A DNA stretch of 64,000 bases from Telmatactis stephensoni (GCA_029948255.1 JALIZF010001567.1:310001-374000); one strand, 5' to 3'; positions 49,560 to 60,160 are shown, numbered from the stretch's first letter. The notes: generated from the letters alone by a model not told the origin. A program made the numbers and translations.

Positions 49560-49790
49560 ATTCTTCCCGGCCGTACCAATCAATAAAAATCGATCATCGG
49601 AAACTAATCGAATTCATCGATATTAATCGATAATAATCACTTGATTACTATTGATTAATATCAGCATTTGATGAAAATCGATATTCACAACCCGAGTGTC
49701 CTTAATCATATCGATATTGAAACGTGATCTAAAGAATTCGGTGAAATGATGAGAATCGATGATAATCGACGCTCATTCATTTCTGAGTTA
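49560..49790. repeat. ATCGAT-rich degenerate repeat
   Basis: Repeated AATCGAT, TCGATATT and GAAAATCGAT motifs make overlapping small palindromes. Probably a decayed MITE cluster. Confidence 0.55.
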
Positions 49791-49925
49791 GGGACTGTGC
49801 AGTAATTATCAGGAGGGGGGGCTGAAAAACCAGAGGGGGCATAAGGTACACGTAAACTTGATGCTAAGATGGGGGGGGGCTCAAAGTAAATAAATCATTT
49901 GACAGAGGGGGGGGGTCACGTTTTA
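49788..49925 (+). repeat. G-run repeat, inverse partner at 58905-59040
   Basis: AGGGACTGTGCAGTAATTATCAGGAGG... followed by GGGGGGCTGAAAAACCAG. The inverse (CAGCCCCCCTCCTGATAAATAC) closes a similar piece at 59010-59040, so both are ends of one repeat family. Confidence 0.6.
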
Positions 49926-50149
49926 GATGCACATGGTCAAGTGAAAATTCCCTTGAAGCAAAGAATCTGTATTACAATATATTTGATAAATGTATCAAAA
50001 GTCCCTAATAAACGTCAATTTCCAGTCAGTTATCAAGCTAATTTGACTGATCGTTAATGCAAAAGTCCCAAACTCGTTCTTTGGCTTCTCCAGTGAAACG
50101 AGAATGAAATAAATCACGTAAACAAGACTTGACTACGGTGGCCCATAGG

Positions 50150-50310
50150 GGCAAAACACAATGCGAAATTACTTTGAAAACACAGCAAAGTTTCGTGGAA
50201 CACAACAATCTTTCAATGAACACAACAAAGTTTCGTAGAACACAACAATTTTTCACAGAACACAACAAGACCCAACAATGTTTTACAGTACACAAGTCTT
50301 TCACAAGCAA
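50150..50310 (+). repeat. Degenerate GAACACAACAA repeat
   Basis: Units of about 21 bp around GAACACAACAATCTTTCAAT, five to seven copies. Confidence 0.75.
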
Positions 50311-50398
50311 CTATATTAGTTCATGAGGATGAGAAAATTCTACTAGTTTCAGATTTTTATATTAATGTCGTTTTGCAATTGGTTGAACACTTTTTCAG

Positions 50399-50481
50399 GT
50401 CCGTGGACATGGAGCTTCGAAGTGGACGAACAACACTGCCAATTGTATTAGTCTCATTATGTTCTATATTGGATATAAATG
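50399..50481 (+). CDS. Possible first coding exon with signal peptide
   Basis: Acceptor-like CACTTTTTCAG, then ATG at 50409 and MELRSGRTTLPIVLVSLCSILDIN, a short basic start plus hydrophobic core typical of a signal peptide. A consensus donor G/GTAAGT follows at 50482. No following exon is recognised before the Gypsy element. The gene is not identified. Confidence 0.35.
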
Positions 50482-51149
50482 GTAAGTTAATCAAACGTTT
50501 AATTAATAACGCCGCTTGCTAAAGAAATAATGCAGCAGTTATAATACGTGGTACTCGGATTTCAACCTTCTCCATTCAGAAATCGAAAAGGGGTAAAATT
50601 CGTGTTCATATCTAGGCTGTCACGAAAACGAAAACCACGTTTTATGTCGGATCTTGAACGATGTAAATCAGAAAACCGTTTTATCTATCAAACGTTTAAT
50701 AGCGCTGCTTGCTAAAACTAATGAATGATTTAGAATACTTAGTGTCATATTTCGACCTTCTCCATCCAGTCCATCCAGAGAAGAAGGTTCAAATCCAGAC
50801 TATGCTCATGTCTAGGCTGTCTTGAGGAAACGATAGGTGTCAGTAGACAAGCACAAGGAAAGAGCATACGGACTTTAAAGACGTTTATCAGAAAACTGTT
50901 TTTATCTATGATTGTGTTTCATTTTAGAACACGTGTAAGAATTTTTGTTCGGGCGACGTTTGAACTGTAGCCCTGCCCACAACAGACGTATGCTTACTTG
51001 AGTAAAAGAACGAAAAATTCGTCGAAATTTATCCGAATTTTCGTTACTGAAGCACCACGCCATCTGGAATATGTGTGCATTAGCTCTGGAAATGATAGCC
51101 ACTAAGGTTTGAAATACCAAAATCCAATTCATAGCAATTTAAGTAGTCC

Positions 51150-51341
51150 AAGGTCATTGCAATGTTGTGCGCAACAGAACGCGTGTGTTAACCCCTGCAA
51201 CAGGCGCGTGCAATGCCCCAGAAAAAGCTCGGTTGTACTTCTGTACCTGTTGCGCAAAACGTTGCACGATCTGTTGCAAGGTTGGTATGGCTTCAGAAAA
51301 AGAACTCGTTTCTACTTCTCTAACTGTTGCGCGCACCTGTT
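51150..51341. mobile_element. GTTGCGCGCA-rich palindromic sequence fused to an LTR stub
   Basis: Inverted GTTGCGCAACA/GCAACAGGCGCGTG-type blocks lie across 51160-51341, similar in style to 21150-21345. The right edge meets the truncated 3' LTR at 51342. Confidence 0.55.
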
Positions 51342-51370
51342 GCATGTAATGGTTATATAATAACGTCACA
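51342..51370 (-). repeat. 3' LTR stub
   Basis: 29 bp identical to the outer end of the 5' LTR (compare 55928-55956). The remaining about 160 bp are missing and replaced by the palindromic sequence at 51150-51341. Confidence 0.9.
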
Positions 51371-51491
51371 TCTCCCCTTCCATAGAGAGAAAAGAAGAAA
51401 ATAAAGAATATGATAATAAACTAAATGTCACTGTCCTACATAATAATGAAATGCAAATCAATGTCTCAGTCCGGTATAATGTTTACAACAG

Positions 51492-54400
51492 TTACTTGAA
51501 ACGATCTGGTGGCTTTACAACTCTTCCGCTTCTGGTGACAACTAGTGCACCTGGTGGCTTTGCAGCTGTATCTATCTTAGGTGTTGCTGGACAGCTTGCG
51601 TCAGGTTTTGGTACTTCTGCTGCCGGCTTTATCTGCGCAGTCGTTTGCGGTTTCGGTGTTGTCACAGGGGCTGGCGGTTGGTGCCTAGGTGGAGGTGGAA
51701 GTGGCTCGTCAACTGTTGGCTTCGGCATTACTTCCTTGGTCAGACGTAGTTGACGACGGTTCCTACGGAACACTCTTCCGTCTTCTGTGCGTACTTCGTA
51801 GGATCGTATGTCTACTTGCCTTTCAACTTCCGCTTTCCTCCAGGGTTTTCGGCTGCCTAGACTTTGGGGCGGCGCAATACGCACTGTGTCTCCTGGTTGG
51901 AGTTCTTGTAGTTCTTTGGTACCGCGGTTGTAATAGTAAGTTTGTCTGGCCTTCTGCTCTTTGAGTTTGAGATCGATGTTGGCAGGTACCTTAGGCTTGA
52001 GCAGTTGCGTTGAGGTTGGTAGGAGGGTTTTGGTACGACGTCCGAAAATCCTCTGCGCTGGCGATGCGTTGATTCCTTCTGATGGAGTGTTCCTCCAATC
52101 AAGAAGTGCCAGATAAGGATCTTTGTGAGTCTCCAAGGCTTTCCTCATTAGCCTTTTTGCCGTGTTCACTGCATTCTCTACCTTGCCGTTAGACTGTGGG
52201 TAGGTCGGTGAGCTCGTTACGTGGTCGAATGCGTAAGCACGCGCAAACTCCTCGAACTCAGCAGATGAATATGGCGGACCGTTGTCTGAGATGACTTGGT
52301 CAGGGATCCCATGCCTTGCGAAATGGGATTTAAGCTTACCAATGACTTCTTTCGCTGTCTTGGATGCTAGTTTGTCGACTTCGAAGTAGTTGGAGTAGTA
52401 GTCGACTGTGATGAGGAAATCTCTGTTCTCGAGGTGGAACAGGTCCGTTGCCACCTTTTCCCACGGTCGGGACGGGATCTGATGGCTGATCATTGGTTCT
52501 TTCCCCTGTTCTAGTTGGTACTTGTTGCATGTTTCACACTGAGAAATGTAGTTTTCTACATCCTTATTCAAGCCGGGCCAATAGAGAGCTTCTCTTGCTC
52601 TGCGTATACATCCTTGGATGCCTATGTGGCTGGAGTGTAGCTTTAGTAGCATACTGTCCCTTAGGGCGGTGGGGACAACAAGCCTTTCTCCTTTAAAGAT
52701 GAGGCCATTCTGCAGGGTCAGCTCATCCCTAAATGGGAAGTAGTCATGGATGGATACTGCTACTTCTGATTTTTGTATAGGCCAACCTTGTCTAATTACT
52801 GCCTTTAGCTCCCTCAGTGTGAGGTCTGCTTCCGTTTCCGCTTGGATCTTAGTTTGTGTAGCTTCTGAAACGGGTAGGTATTGAGTCATGTTGATGACTT
52901 CTACGTCTCGTTCTGTTTCACCTCTCAACGTAGATGCTGTCATCTCTGTTTCTGAGGGCACTCTGTATGCTCTGCTAAGTGTGTCGGCCAATACCATTTC
53001 TGTTCCTTTCTTATACGTGACGTCTAAGTCAAACTTCTGTAGTCTTAAGAGCATACGTTGCAGTCTCTTGGGAGCACTGATCAGACTTTTCTTAAATATG
53101 CTCTCGAGGGGCTTGTGGTCAGACTGAACCTTTACTGGTCGGCCGTAGACGCACTGTTCAAATCTTTCGACGGCAAAGACGATTGCCAACATTTCTTTCT
53201 CAATTTGCGCGTAGTGAGATTCTGTTTCCGTCATGGAGCGAGATGCATAGGCTACTGGCTGGCCATTCTGCATGAGACACGCACCAAGACCTCGGTCTGA
53301 TGCGTCGCATTGGATTTCGACACTCGCCTTAGGATCAAAGAATTTGAGGACGGGAGCCTCGGAGATAACTTTCTTGATGGCAGAGAAACTTCGTTCATGG
53401 GTAGCATCCCATCGGAAGTGGACATCTTCTTTAAGAAGGTCTCTGAGTGGGGCTGTCAGTTCTGACAGGTTTGTTGCAAAACGTTGTAGGTAGTTTAGCA
53501 TTCCAAGCAGACGTTTCACATCTTGTTTGCAGGTTGGCGACGGCATTTCGTTGATCCCTTGGATCTTGGCTGGATCTGGTTTCAAGCCATCGGCTGAAAT
53601 GACGTGGCCCATGAATTCTACTTCTTTTCGTCGAAGCTTTAGCTCTTCTTTGTTCAATTTAATGCCCTTGTCCCGGCATCGCTGTAGTAGAGCTTTGAGT
53701 TTCCTATCGTGGTCGTCCATTGCGTCTCTTTCGGTTTTACCGACACCGAAGACCAGGGTGTCGTCGAAGATCGGCATAACACCATTAAGACCTTGAAAGG
53801 CGTTATCAAGCCTTCTTTGGAACTCTTCGGGCGCTGGGGAGATCCCGAATGGCATGCGAGTCCAACGATATCGGCCCCAGGGGGTTCCAAAAGTGGTCAG
53901 CAGACTGCTTTCGTCATCTAGTTGGACATGCCAGAAACCGTTCTTGGCATCAAGGACAGAGAACACCTTCGCGTCTGTCAGTTGAGCGAGAAGGTCGTCA
54001 AACAAAGGTAGAGGGTAGTGGTTCCTCTTGAGGGCCTTATTAAGAGGCTTTGGGTCGATACAGAGACGTATCTTGCCATTTCTTCGCGTTGCGACTACCA
54101 TCGATGATACCCAGTCAGTAGGGACATCTACAGGAACTAATATGCCTTTCTTTACTAGGCGGTCTAGTTCGTCCTTTAGCGACTCTTTAAGGGCGAACGG
54201 GACCTTGCGCACAGGGAGGACCACCGGGGGAACTGTTTTGTCTACCTCGAGGTGTAACTTATCCTGGAGCTTTCCGTCTCCGTCAAAAACATCTTGGAAC
54301 TCGTCTATTAGATCATTGTTGAGAGCAGGGGTGTCAAGGGACATGATGTTGTCTAAGTTGACAGTGATAAGCTGAAATAGCTGTATTGCTTGAGCACCTA

Positions 54401-55667
54401 GTATGGGCATGTGGCCCTCTTTCACTAGGACAAACTCGAGTGAAAGAGCATCACTGTTCTTAGGATTGACAGTTTTGATGTTTACAGTTCCTAGTGTTTT
54501 CAGGGTAGTTTTATTGAACATCTGCAGTGTTTTAGTTGTGTTGTTCAACTTGTTGAGCGCTGGATCATTGGCAATTTGCTTGTATTTATCGACTGGTAGA
54601 ATGTTTACGGTAGCACCGCAGTCAAGTTGGAATCGCACATCATTATCTAAAAGGCGCATTGTCGCAAAAATCTTGCGCGGGCAATCTGCTGCATCGATTG
54701 CGTCTACAGATTCCACATAAAAGAAGTAATCATCATCCGAATCTACGGACTGTTCTTCGATTTCATGCACAGCGGGCCTAGCTGGTTTTGCAGAGCAGAC
54801 CGAGGAACCCGAAAAGTGGTTTGGGGCTCCGCAGTCTTTACATGTTTTGTTCCATGCTGCGCACAGTTCTTTTTTTCTCACGTGTGACTTCATACAAAAT
54901 TTGCACTTGATCAGCGTTTGTGTGTTTTGTCCCTGGCCTGGGCCTTTATTACGTGGGACTGGGTTGTTTCGCTGCGGGTTTCCTGTGTTACGTGGCGGGT
55001 TTCCTACGTTTCGCCGCGGGTTTCCGTTTCGTGTCTGCGGGCGACGCGTTGTCTGCATAGCATGAATTTCATCACTTGTGATATCTTTAAATCGCTTTGT
55101 TGTCGATTCATTTGCTCTACAGATATTAATGCATTTCTCTAAAGTTAGTTTTGGTTCAGCAAGCAGTTTCTTTCTTGTACTATTGTCTAAGAGGCCTAAG
55201 ACAATTCGATCTCGTAGTAAGTTGTCGTTTAACTCACCAAAATTGCAAGTTTTGGCTAATGAGCGTAGTGAGGTCAAATAGGTATCAAATGACTCACCTT
55301 GTTGTTGGTCACGTTTATTGAAAACATACCGTTCATAGGTCTCATTTGTCTCACCAACACAGTAATTCTCCAGGAGCTCCAGAACTTTATCGATGTTTTG
55401 TTTGTCGTCTTCTGAGGCGAACGGCAAACCATCATAGATATCGAGCACGTCCGGCCCAATACAGGTCAAAAGCGTGGCCACTCGAAGGTCATTGCTTTGA
55501 GTTCTGAGTCGTGAAGCAATCTCATAATTGGTCCAGAGACGTTTGAATTTCTTCCAGTTGGAACTTAGATTCCCACGAAGATCTAGTTTAGGCGGTAAGG
55601 GTAGATTGGGTTGTGTAACATGCACAACTTCTTGCGTTGCTGACGTCGAGGCTTTCTTGTCAGTCAT
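51492..55667 (-). CDS. Gypsy gag-pol fusion polyprotein
   Basis: From MTDKKASTSATQ (55667) one frame of about 1391 codons encodes gag, a Cys/His knuckle (CKFCMKSHVRKKELCAAW), protease (QLDCGATVNILP, DCG in place of DT/SG), RT, RNase H (QCDASDRGLGACL) and integrase with HHCC zinc finger (HSSHIGIQGC...CETCNKYQ) and the DDE core (VDYYSNYFEVD, ISDNGPPYSS, GKVENAVN). RT keeps LCIDPKPLN and WTRMPFGISPAPEEF but has PIFDDTLVFG where YxDD is usual; FDD variants occur in animal Gypsy relatives. Gag and pol are in one frame, without frameshift. An upstream Met at 55716-55718 would add 17 hydrophobic residues and is less likely. No stops, so recently inserted. Confidence 0.93.
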   Translation of the reverse strand: MTDKKASTSATQEVVHVTQPNLPLPPKLDLRGNLSSNWKKFKRLWTNYEIASRLRTQSNDLRVATLLTCIGPDVLDIYDGLPFASEDDKQNIDKVLELLENYCVGETNETYERYVFNKRDQQQGESFDTYLTSLRSLAKTCNFGELNDNLLRDRIVLGLLDNSTRKKLLAEPKLTLEKCINICRANESTTKRFKDITSDEIHAMQTTRRPQTRNGNPRRNVGNPPRNTGNPQRNNPVPRNKGPGQGQNTQTLIKCKFCMKSHVRKKELCAAWNKTCKDCGAPNHFSGSSVCSAKPARPAVHEIEEQSVDSDDDYFFYVESVDAIDAADCPRKIFATMRLLDNDVRFQLDCGATVNILPVDKYKQIANDPALNKLNNTTKTLQMFNKTTLKTLGTVNIKTVNPKNSDALSLEFVLVKEGHMPILGAQAIQLFQLITVNLDNIMSLDTPALNNDLIDEFQDVFDGDGKLQDKLHLEVDKTVPPVVLPVRKVPFALKESLKDELDRLVKKGILVPVDVPTDWVSSMVVATRRNGKIRLCIDPKPLNKALKRNHYPLPLFDDLLAQLTDAKVFSVLDAKNGFWHVQLDDESSLLTTFGTPWGRYRWTRMPFGISPAPEEFQRRLDNAFQGLNGVMPIFDDTLVFGVGKTERDAMDDHDRKLKALLQRCRDKGIKLNKEELKLRRKEVEFMGHVISADGLKPDPAKIQGINEMPSPTCKQDVKRLLGMLNYLQRFATNLSELTAPLRDLLKEDVHFRWDATHERSFSAIKKVISEAPVLKFFDPKASVEIQCDASDRGLGACLMQNGQPVAYASRSMTETESHYAQIEKEMLAIVFAVERFEQCVYGRPVKVQSDHKPLESIFKKSLISAPKRLQRMLLRLQKFDLDVTYKKGTEMVLADTLSRAYRVPSETEMTASTLRGETERDVEVINMTQYLPVSEATQTKIQAETEADLTLRELKAVIRQGWPIQKSEVAVSIHDYFPFRDELTLQNGLIFKGERLVVPTALRDSMLLKLHSSHIGIQGCIRRAREALYWPGLNKDVENYISQCETCNKYQLEQGKEPMISHQIPSRPWEKVATDLFHLENRDFLITVDYYSNYFEVDKLASKTAKEVIGKLKSHFARHGIPDQVISDNGPPYSSAEFEEFARAYAFDHVTSSPTYPQSNGKVENAVNTAKRLMRKALETHKDPYLALLDWRNTPSEGINASPAQRIFGRRTKTLLPTSTQLLKPKVPANIDLKLKEQKARQTYYYNRGTKELQELQPGDTVRIAPPQSLGSRKPWRKAEVERQVDIRSYEVRTEDGRVFRRNRRQLRLTKEVMPKPTVDEPLPPPPRHQPPAPVTTPKPQTTAQIKPAAEVPKPDASCPATPKIDTAAKPPGALVVTRSGRVVKPPDRFK

Positions 55668-55766
55668 ATTCCGTGCGAAGAAGATAGTCGTCGAGAAAAA
55701 AAACCAAAACACACACAAAGAACACTAGGAAGTTCTTCAGATATGGTACTTTAACTTCTGACACCA

Positions 55767-55956
55767 TGTAACGTTTTCTAAACGGCTTGGTCTCAAGGGA
55801 GACTAGACTCAAATATAGAATAACAACGGAGACAACAACTCGTGTGTGTGCTTCTTTACTCGCATAAAGAGCTCTTACATAAAACTAAAGGGTCTCATGT
55901 TACAATAGATAAATGAGTAAATGATTGGCATGTAATGGTTATATAATAACGTCACA
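55767..55956 (-). repeat. 5' LTR of the Gypsy element
   Basis: 190 bp from TGTGACGTTATTATATAACC to AAACGTTACA, with TG/CA ends, directly followed by the primer-binding site at 55749-55766. Confidence 0.9.
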
Positions 55957-57413
55957 GGACACACGCACAATGCATGTTGTGTACAATGTTACAAGCTACA
56001 GGGAAAATAACATCTTGTGATCTGGGTTTCTACAAATTAAGCAACAAGTCCCAGGTCGCATGAGAAAGTCAGAGGGGTAGTGAAGGGTTCTAGTTCTTTC
56101 CCACCCCCACCCCCATCCCACCCCCTTCCCCGCCCCAAGATTGATATGGGATATGAAAATAGGTACCGATTATGATAAAAAAGCAACTTTGGACGGCATC
56201 AGTTCTTCAGTTTTCGAAATTAGTTCCCGTTCCCTAACACAAGACTATCATCAAAAATAACGACTAAATCCAGGAGAGTATAATCAGGTGACTGAGACTC
56301 CACACACACCCTTATATACACCTTGACGTGTTGTACCCCATTCGATTTCTTTTTAGAACACGATTCGAACGAATTCACCTCGCGCTGGAAGCAAATGAAT
56401 GTAAATGTTCAAAATTGACGAGCGCGTAAGTGACCTGTGGTTTAAAAATAGCACAAATGCGGTGAAACATGTCAAATCACGTGACGTGCGTGTCTCAGTC
56501 TGGTGCTTACACTCTGGTTTTTACAATCGTGTAATTTTAGTTATCTTGATAACTCGTCAGGCAGAGCAGTGAATCACTTGAAAGATTTCATCATGTAATG
56601 AAAGCACTAGGAAAGATTTACAAGGTTTACTTTTTTGTGTTATTAAGTTAAGTGTTATTAAGGCAGAAATGACATTTCCCAATATTTTGAGTACGACAAT
56701 ATAAAATCTTGCGCGAGTTTGGCATTCAGCTGCATTACGAGATTCTCTGTGGAGTTTTCGGGATACATTTTGACGAGATCAGTTATAATTTAATTTCTCG
56801 TCTACTTACACAATTAAACTCAAATCGACCATGTAACTAACAAATTTGGTGCATGTTAATATTGATGAACAAACGTGTACATGTAAACAACTATGAGCTT
56901 TGTTTTAAAACGATGAGCTAAAGGTATCAATCCAAATTTTAAATCACTTTAATTTATAAAAGAACTTACCTTTGCTGATGTCTTAATCTGATTACGCTCT
57001 AGGGATATTCCTGAAATAGCAAACGTGGACATCTTCAGTGAGGTCGACCATTTCACTTTGGAACGGAAATAGAAATCCATAAGTAATAGCGTACGTAACG
57101 GCTTGAAGCTTGCTGTACTTAAAATAATCCATGGAAATTTATTGATCCCTCTTAAATCGACTAGATTTTGATTGGTTCGATCTTCTATTTCCCTGGGGAA
57201 TTGGGACAAATCGATGGAGTAAAACAATGCGGACAAGCTCGATGTTCCTGAAAACTTATTCTTTTATTTTCTCTTTCTATTTATTTACAAAACAGCTATT
57301 TTTTGATAGCTGGACTCTGATTGGTTCATTTCTTTCCCTGGGGAGTATTAGCATTATGATGAAACTTCGCCGAATAGACTACCCCAATTAGTCATTAAAT
57401 TTATTAAGTGTCT
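55957..57413. other. Intergenic, no gene recognised
   Basis: Mixed sequence with a C-rich patch (56100-56140). A minus ORF of 95 codons at 56949-57236 has no domain I can name and no clear splice context. CTGATTGGTT and TTTCCCTGGGG recur at 57155-57350, hinting at a diverged duplication. Confidence 0.45.
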
Positions 57414-57720
57414 AGGTAGCGCAGCGGTCTAAGGTGATATCTAAAGGTATGGATTAGGGTCCGGATATTGTCTCCCTCCCTGGCCTTCGGGCTAAGATAA
57501 CTGTAATATGTAGCACCGGGATAGCGTGGATGGGGCCGAAATCTTCATCCGTAACGTAAGTCGATTCGATGTCTCAGCTTCTCAGAATGTCTCGGGAGAA
57601 TCGTCCCAAAATTTCTTTTTCTTTTTTTCTTTTTTTACAGTTATTCATTCAGTCTGTTATTATATTTCCGGGGGGTGCTCTTTAAGGGGTTACAGGTTCG
57701 ATCCCCGTCGACGCCGGATT
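57414..57720 (+). repeat. tRNA-like halves, possible SINE
   Basis: Box-A-like AGGTAGCGCAGCGGTCTAAG near 57414, and box-B-like GGTTACAGGTTCGATCCCCG near 57688, 270 bp apart. The two could be halves of a SINE or tRNA pseudogene separated by insertion, or unrelated. Confidence 0.35.
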
Positions 57721-58344
57721 CTTTTCTGACTTCTTTTTTCTTCGTTTTTTCCGTTTCTTTCTCAAGCTTTAAGTAAAAATTACATCTTTTTGAACTTGTT
57801 TTTAAAAGTTTGGTGTTTTTGATATTTTTTCTGATAAATTTCATTTTCATTTTATATTTTTAATTATAATTATTCATATATCTTACTGCATTGTTTCTGT
57901 GGGGTGCATTTCCTAGACATTACAAATTTCTTTCTTTTTTTTCCTTTTCTTTTTTCGAATGTCTCGACGTTTTTTCCTATTTTTTTCTTTTTTCGAATAT
58001 CAGGACTTTTTTCCTTGCAAGTGATAATATTTTTATTTATAAAAAATACCTATTTGAATAATAAAATTGGAAACCATTTCTTACAAAATTCCTGACTTAC
58101 ATTAGAATTTGTCCCCGTAACATGAATTCAAATCGCTTTGATTTGATTTTATGCGTCAGGTAGCAAATACATACAATATGTTATCCTACACTAAGCCCAT
58201 ACCATAGAAAATACAGCAAATAATGGCAATGTGTCATGGGAAGAGACAGTTGAATACCGCCGAATATACAACGGCTTTCCTGCTTTCTGATTGGCTGTTT
58301 TTCTTTTGGTGTGGGATAAATACGATATAATGCCTGGTTCACGC

Positions 58345-58515
58345 TAACGACGCAAGACGACGCAAGACAACACAAGACGACGCAAGACAACGGAAAACCA
58401 CGCAAGACCACGCACGATGAGTCAACACAACGCATGTAAGACGACGCAAGACGACGCAAGACAACGCAAGACGAAGCAAGACGAAACAAGACGACGCAAG
58501 ACGACGCACGACAAC
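58345..58515 (+). repeat. Decamer repeat GACGCAAGAC
   Basis: About 17 copies of GACGCAAGAC/AACGCAAGAC with few changes. A cysteine/serine-rich frame across it on the minus strand is a by-product. Confidence 0.92.
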
Positions 58516-58519
58516 GAAA

Positions 58520-58885
58520 GACGTTGTAAAAAGGGTAAAGCACTATATTTAACGTCGGTAGTTCCTTCAGCTGAACACTGGTCTCCCAGGAAGCCGACGG
58601 TGCGCTCTTTACCCCCCTCTTTCCATCAGTGCTCCGTTTTAAGGGTATTTAAAGCTAATTAAAGCTACACGGAATGGAAAGAAGTCGAAACAAGGATGCG
58701 AGATCTGGGGGTCGAACTAGGGACCTCTCTAGTCCAGACCCAGGCCTCTTTTTACCCCGCTCCGCTTCGGTAAAACAGAGTTCTGTTTTACCGAAGCGGA
58801 GCGGGGTAAAAAGAGGCCTGGGTCTGGACTAGGGACCTCTCGCACCGAAGGCCGCGCACTAACCAACTGTGTCATCCTTGCTTGT
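58520..58885 (-). mobile_element. SINE with tRNA-like head and inserted foldback
   Basis: Minus strand from 58885: AAGCAAGGATGACACAGTTG with box A, then box B CTAGTTCGACCCC, then a body (GGAGCACTGATGG, CCGTCGGCTTCCTGGGAGAC) and tail TTTACCC. A 104-bp perfect inverted repeat lies inside the head. Another copy of the body is at 28930-29140. Confidence 0.8.
58729..58832. repeat. Perfect 104-bp inverted repeat
   Basis: 51-bp arms (58729-58779 and 58782-58832) with a 2-bp loop, no mismatch. Outer flanks repeat ACTAGGGACCTCTC on both sides, so the insert looks like a duplication made by snap-back at microhomology. Confidence 0.95.
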
Positions 58886-59040
58886 ATAATGGAGGGGGGA
58901 GGGTCGAACGTTATTCTCTAGCATATCTGGAAGAGGGGTGAGAACTAAAAGTTTTGTTTTAGAAGGGGGGGTATTGCCTAATTTTTGGCTTGATGAGTCT
59001 CATTTTTCAGCCCCCCTCCTGATAAATACAGTCCCTTATC
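58886..59040 (-). repeat. G/C-run repeat, same family as 49788
   Basis: Runs of G (58893, 58958) and the end CAGCCCCCCTCCTGATAAATAC at 59010, the inverse of the unit at 49800. Confidence 0.55.
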
Positions 59041-59272
59041 AATTTTACTTGCTCTTCATGAAAGTGCTTTGGTTTTATTTAGGACTCTGAAATGGACTGA
59101 AATTTTTTCAATGATATAAGTGATAACCACCTATATATATTATTGCCTAGTTAATAATAATGAGTTATATATTTATTGCCTTATAGTTACAGTTATTCTT
59201 ATTCTTGTTAGGAATATTGTGACATTCGTAGTCTTTTAGTTTTTTTTTTTCAATTATTTATTATAATATAAG

Positions 59273-59621
59273 AGACAACACGACACATTTACAGCGTGAC
59301 CACTCCGACCAAGGTCACCCAAACAAATTTTCATGCAAATGATCCAATCACAATCAAGTATACAAACAACAGAATTGCTACAAATGTTTAATCTTGATTT
59401 CGCTTAAAATGAATATAATTGACTTTGTATGTGTACAAACTTCATCGATCGAGATATTTGAACAAGAAATACCTCCGACTGTAGAAACTCACAACAAATC
59501 TGTGGTTTAGTGTTAAAAATAAATTTGTTTGGGTGGAGTAGTCACACTGTAAATATTACACCACTTTGTACAAAGCAACTGACAAAGTATGTATTGCAAA
59601 TTCAAATGTGCCGTGTTGTCT
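59273..59621. mobile_element. 349-bp MITE with outer and inner inverted repeats
   Basis: Outer AGACAACACGACACATTT (59273-59290) pairs with 59604-59621. Inner GTGACCACTCCGACCAAGG...CCCAAACAAATTT (from 59297) pairs with AAATTTGTTTGGGTGGAGTA (59521-59540). Non-coding. Confidence 0.8.
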
Positions 59622-59660
59622 ATTAAATTTCAGCATTTAACAATATTTAGACTTTGAGTA

Positions 59661-59802
59661 TAGAGCGATGGCACTTAATCTGTGAAACAAAATCTAATAG
59701 TCAGTGTCTAATAGTCTAATAAAAAAAGAATACAATGGAAATAGTGTCTACTAATGTCTGTTAGAATAATATCTATTTCACGGATTAAGTGCCATCACTC
59801 TA
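59661..59802. mobile_element. 142-bp palindromic MITE
   Basis: TAGAGCGATGGCACTTAATC and the inverse at 59783-59802. Related by its end (TAGAGYGATKGCA) to the element at 60006. Confidence 0.82.
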
Positions 59803-60005
59803 TTGATTTTACTTTTACTTCATAGTTGTGCCAAAATAAATGTAGACAATGACTCATTAAATTGATTTGCATAAATTTGTCACGAATGTACAGATTGGTT
59901 TTTTTATAAAACATTAATGTAAGGAATGTAGCATCAACGCGATGAAAAAATAGATGTTGTGCGCTGCTACTATATACCTGAAATACCCAACCCTTTATAT
60001 TAGAC

Positions 60006-60133
60006 TACAGTGATTGCAAAAAAAACGTGAAATAGTTAGTAGACTAATAGACACTAGTAGACCGTATTTCGATTGTTTTGTTTAATTTGTCTATTAAATA
60101 CACACTATTTCACGGGTTTTTGCAATCACTCTA
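60006..60133. mobile_element. 128-bp palindromic MITE next to the HS6ST stop
   Basis: CAGTGATTGCAAAA...ACGTGAAATAGT and the inverse ACTATTTCACGGGTTTTTGC...AATCACT. It ends about 28 bp from the HS6ST stop codon, so it must lie in the 3' UTR. Confidence 0.82.
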
Positions 60134-60160
60134 CTGATTATCAAATATACACCTATTCTA

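Larger units (their letters stand above)
51342..55956 (-). mobile_element. Gypsy-type LTR retrotransposon
   Basis: The 5' LTR is at 55956-55767 (190 bp, TGTGACG...TTACA). The primer-binding site starts at 55766 (TGGTGTCAGAAG, complementary to a tRNA-Leu 3' end). Gag-pol follows, then a purine-rich tract (GGAAGGGGAGA) just before the 3' LTR at 51370. Only 29 bp of the 3' LTR remain (51342-51370), identical to the 5' LTR start. Confidence 0.92.

Noticed and set aside
51451..51753. Gly-rich plus ORFs across the Gypsy element
   Set aside because: Antisense shadows of gag-pol, as are the other plus frames between 51689 and 55728.
58181..58543. Cys/Ser/Val-rich minus ORF of 120 codons
   Set aside because: It is produced by the GACGCAAGAC decamer repeat.
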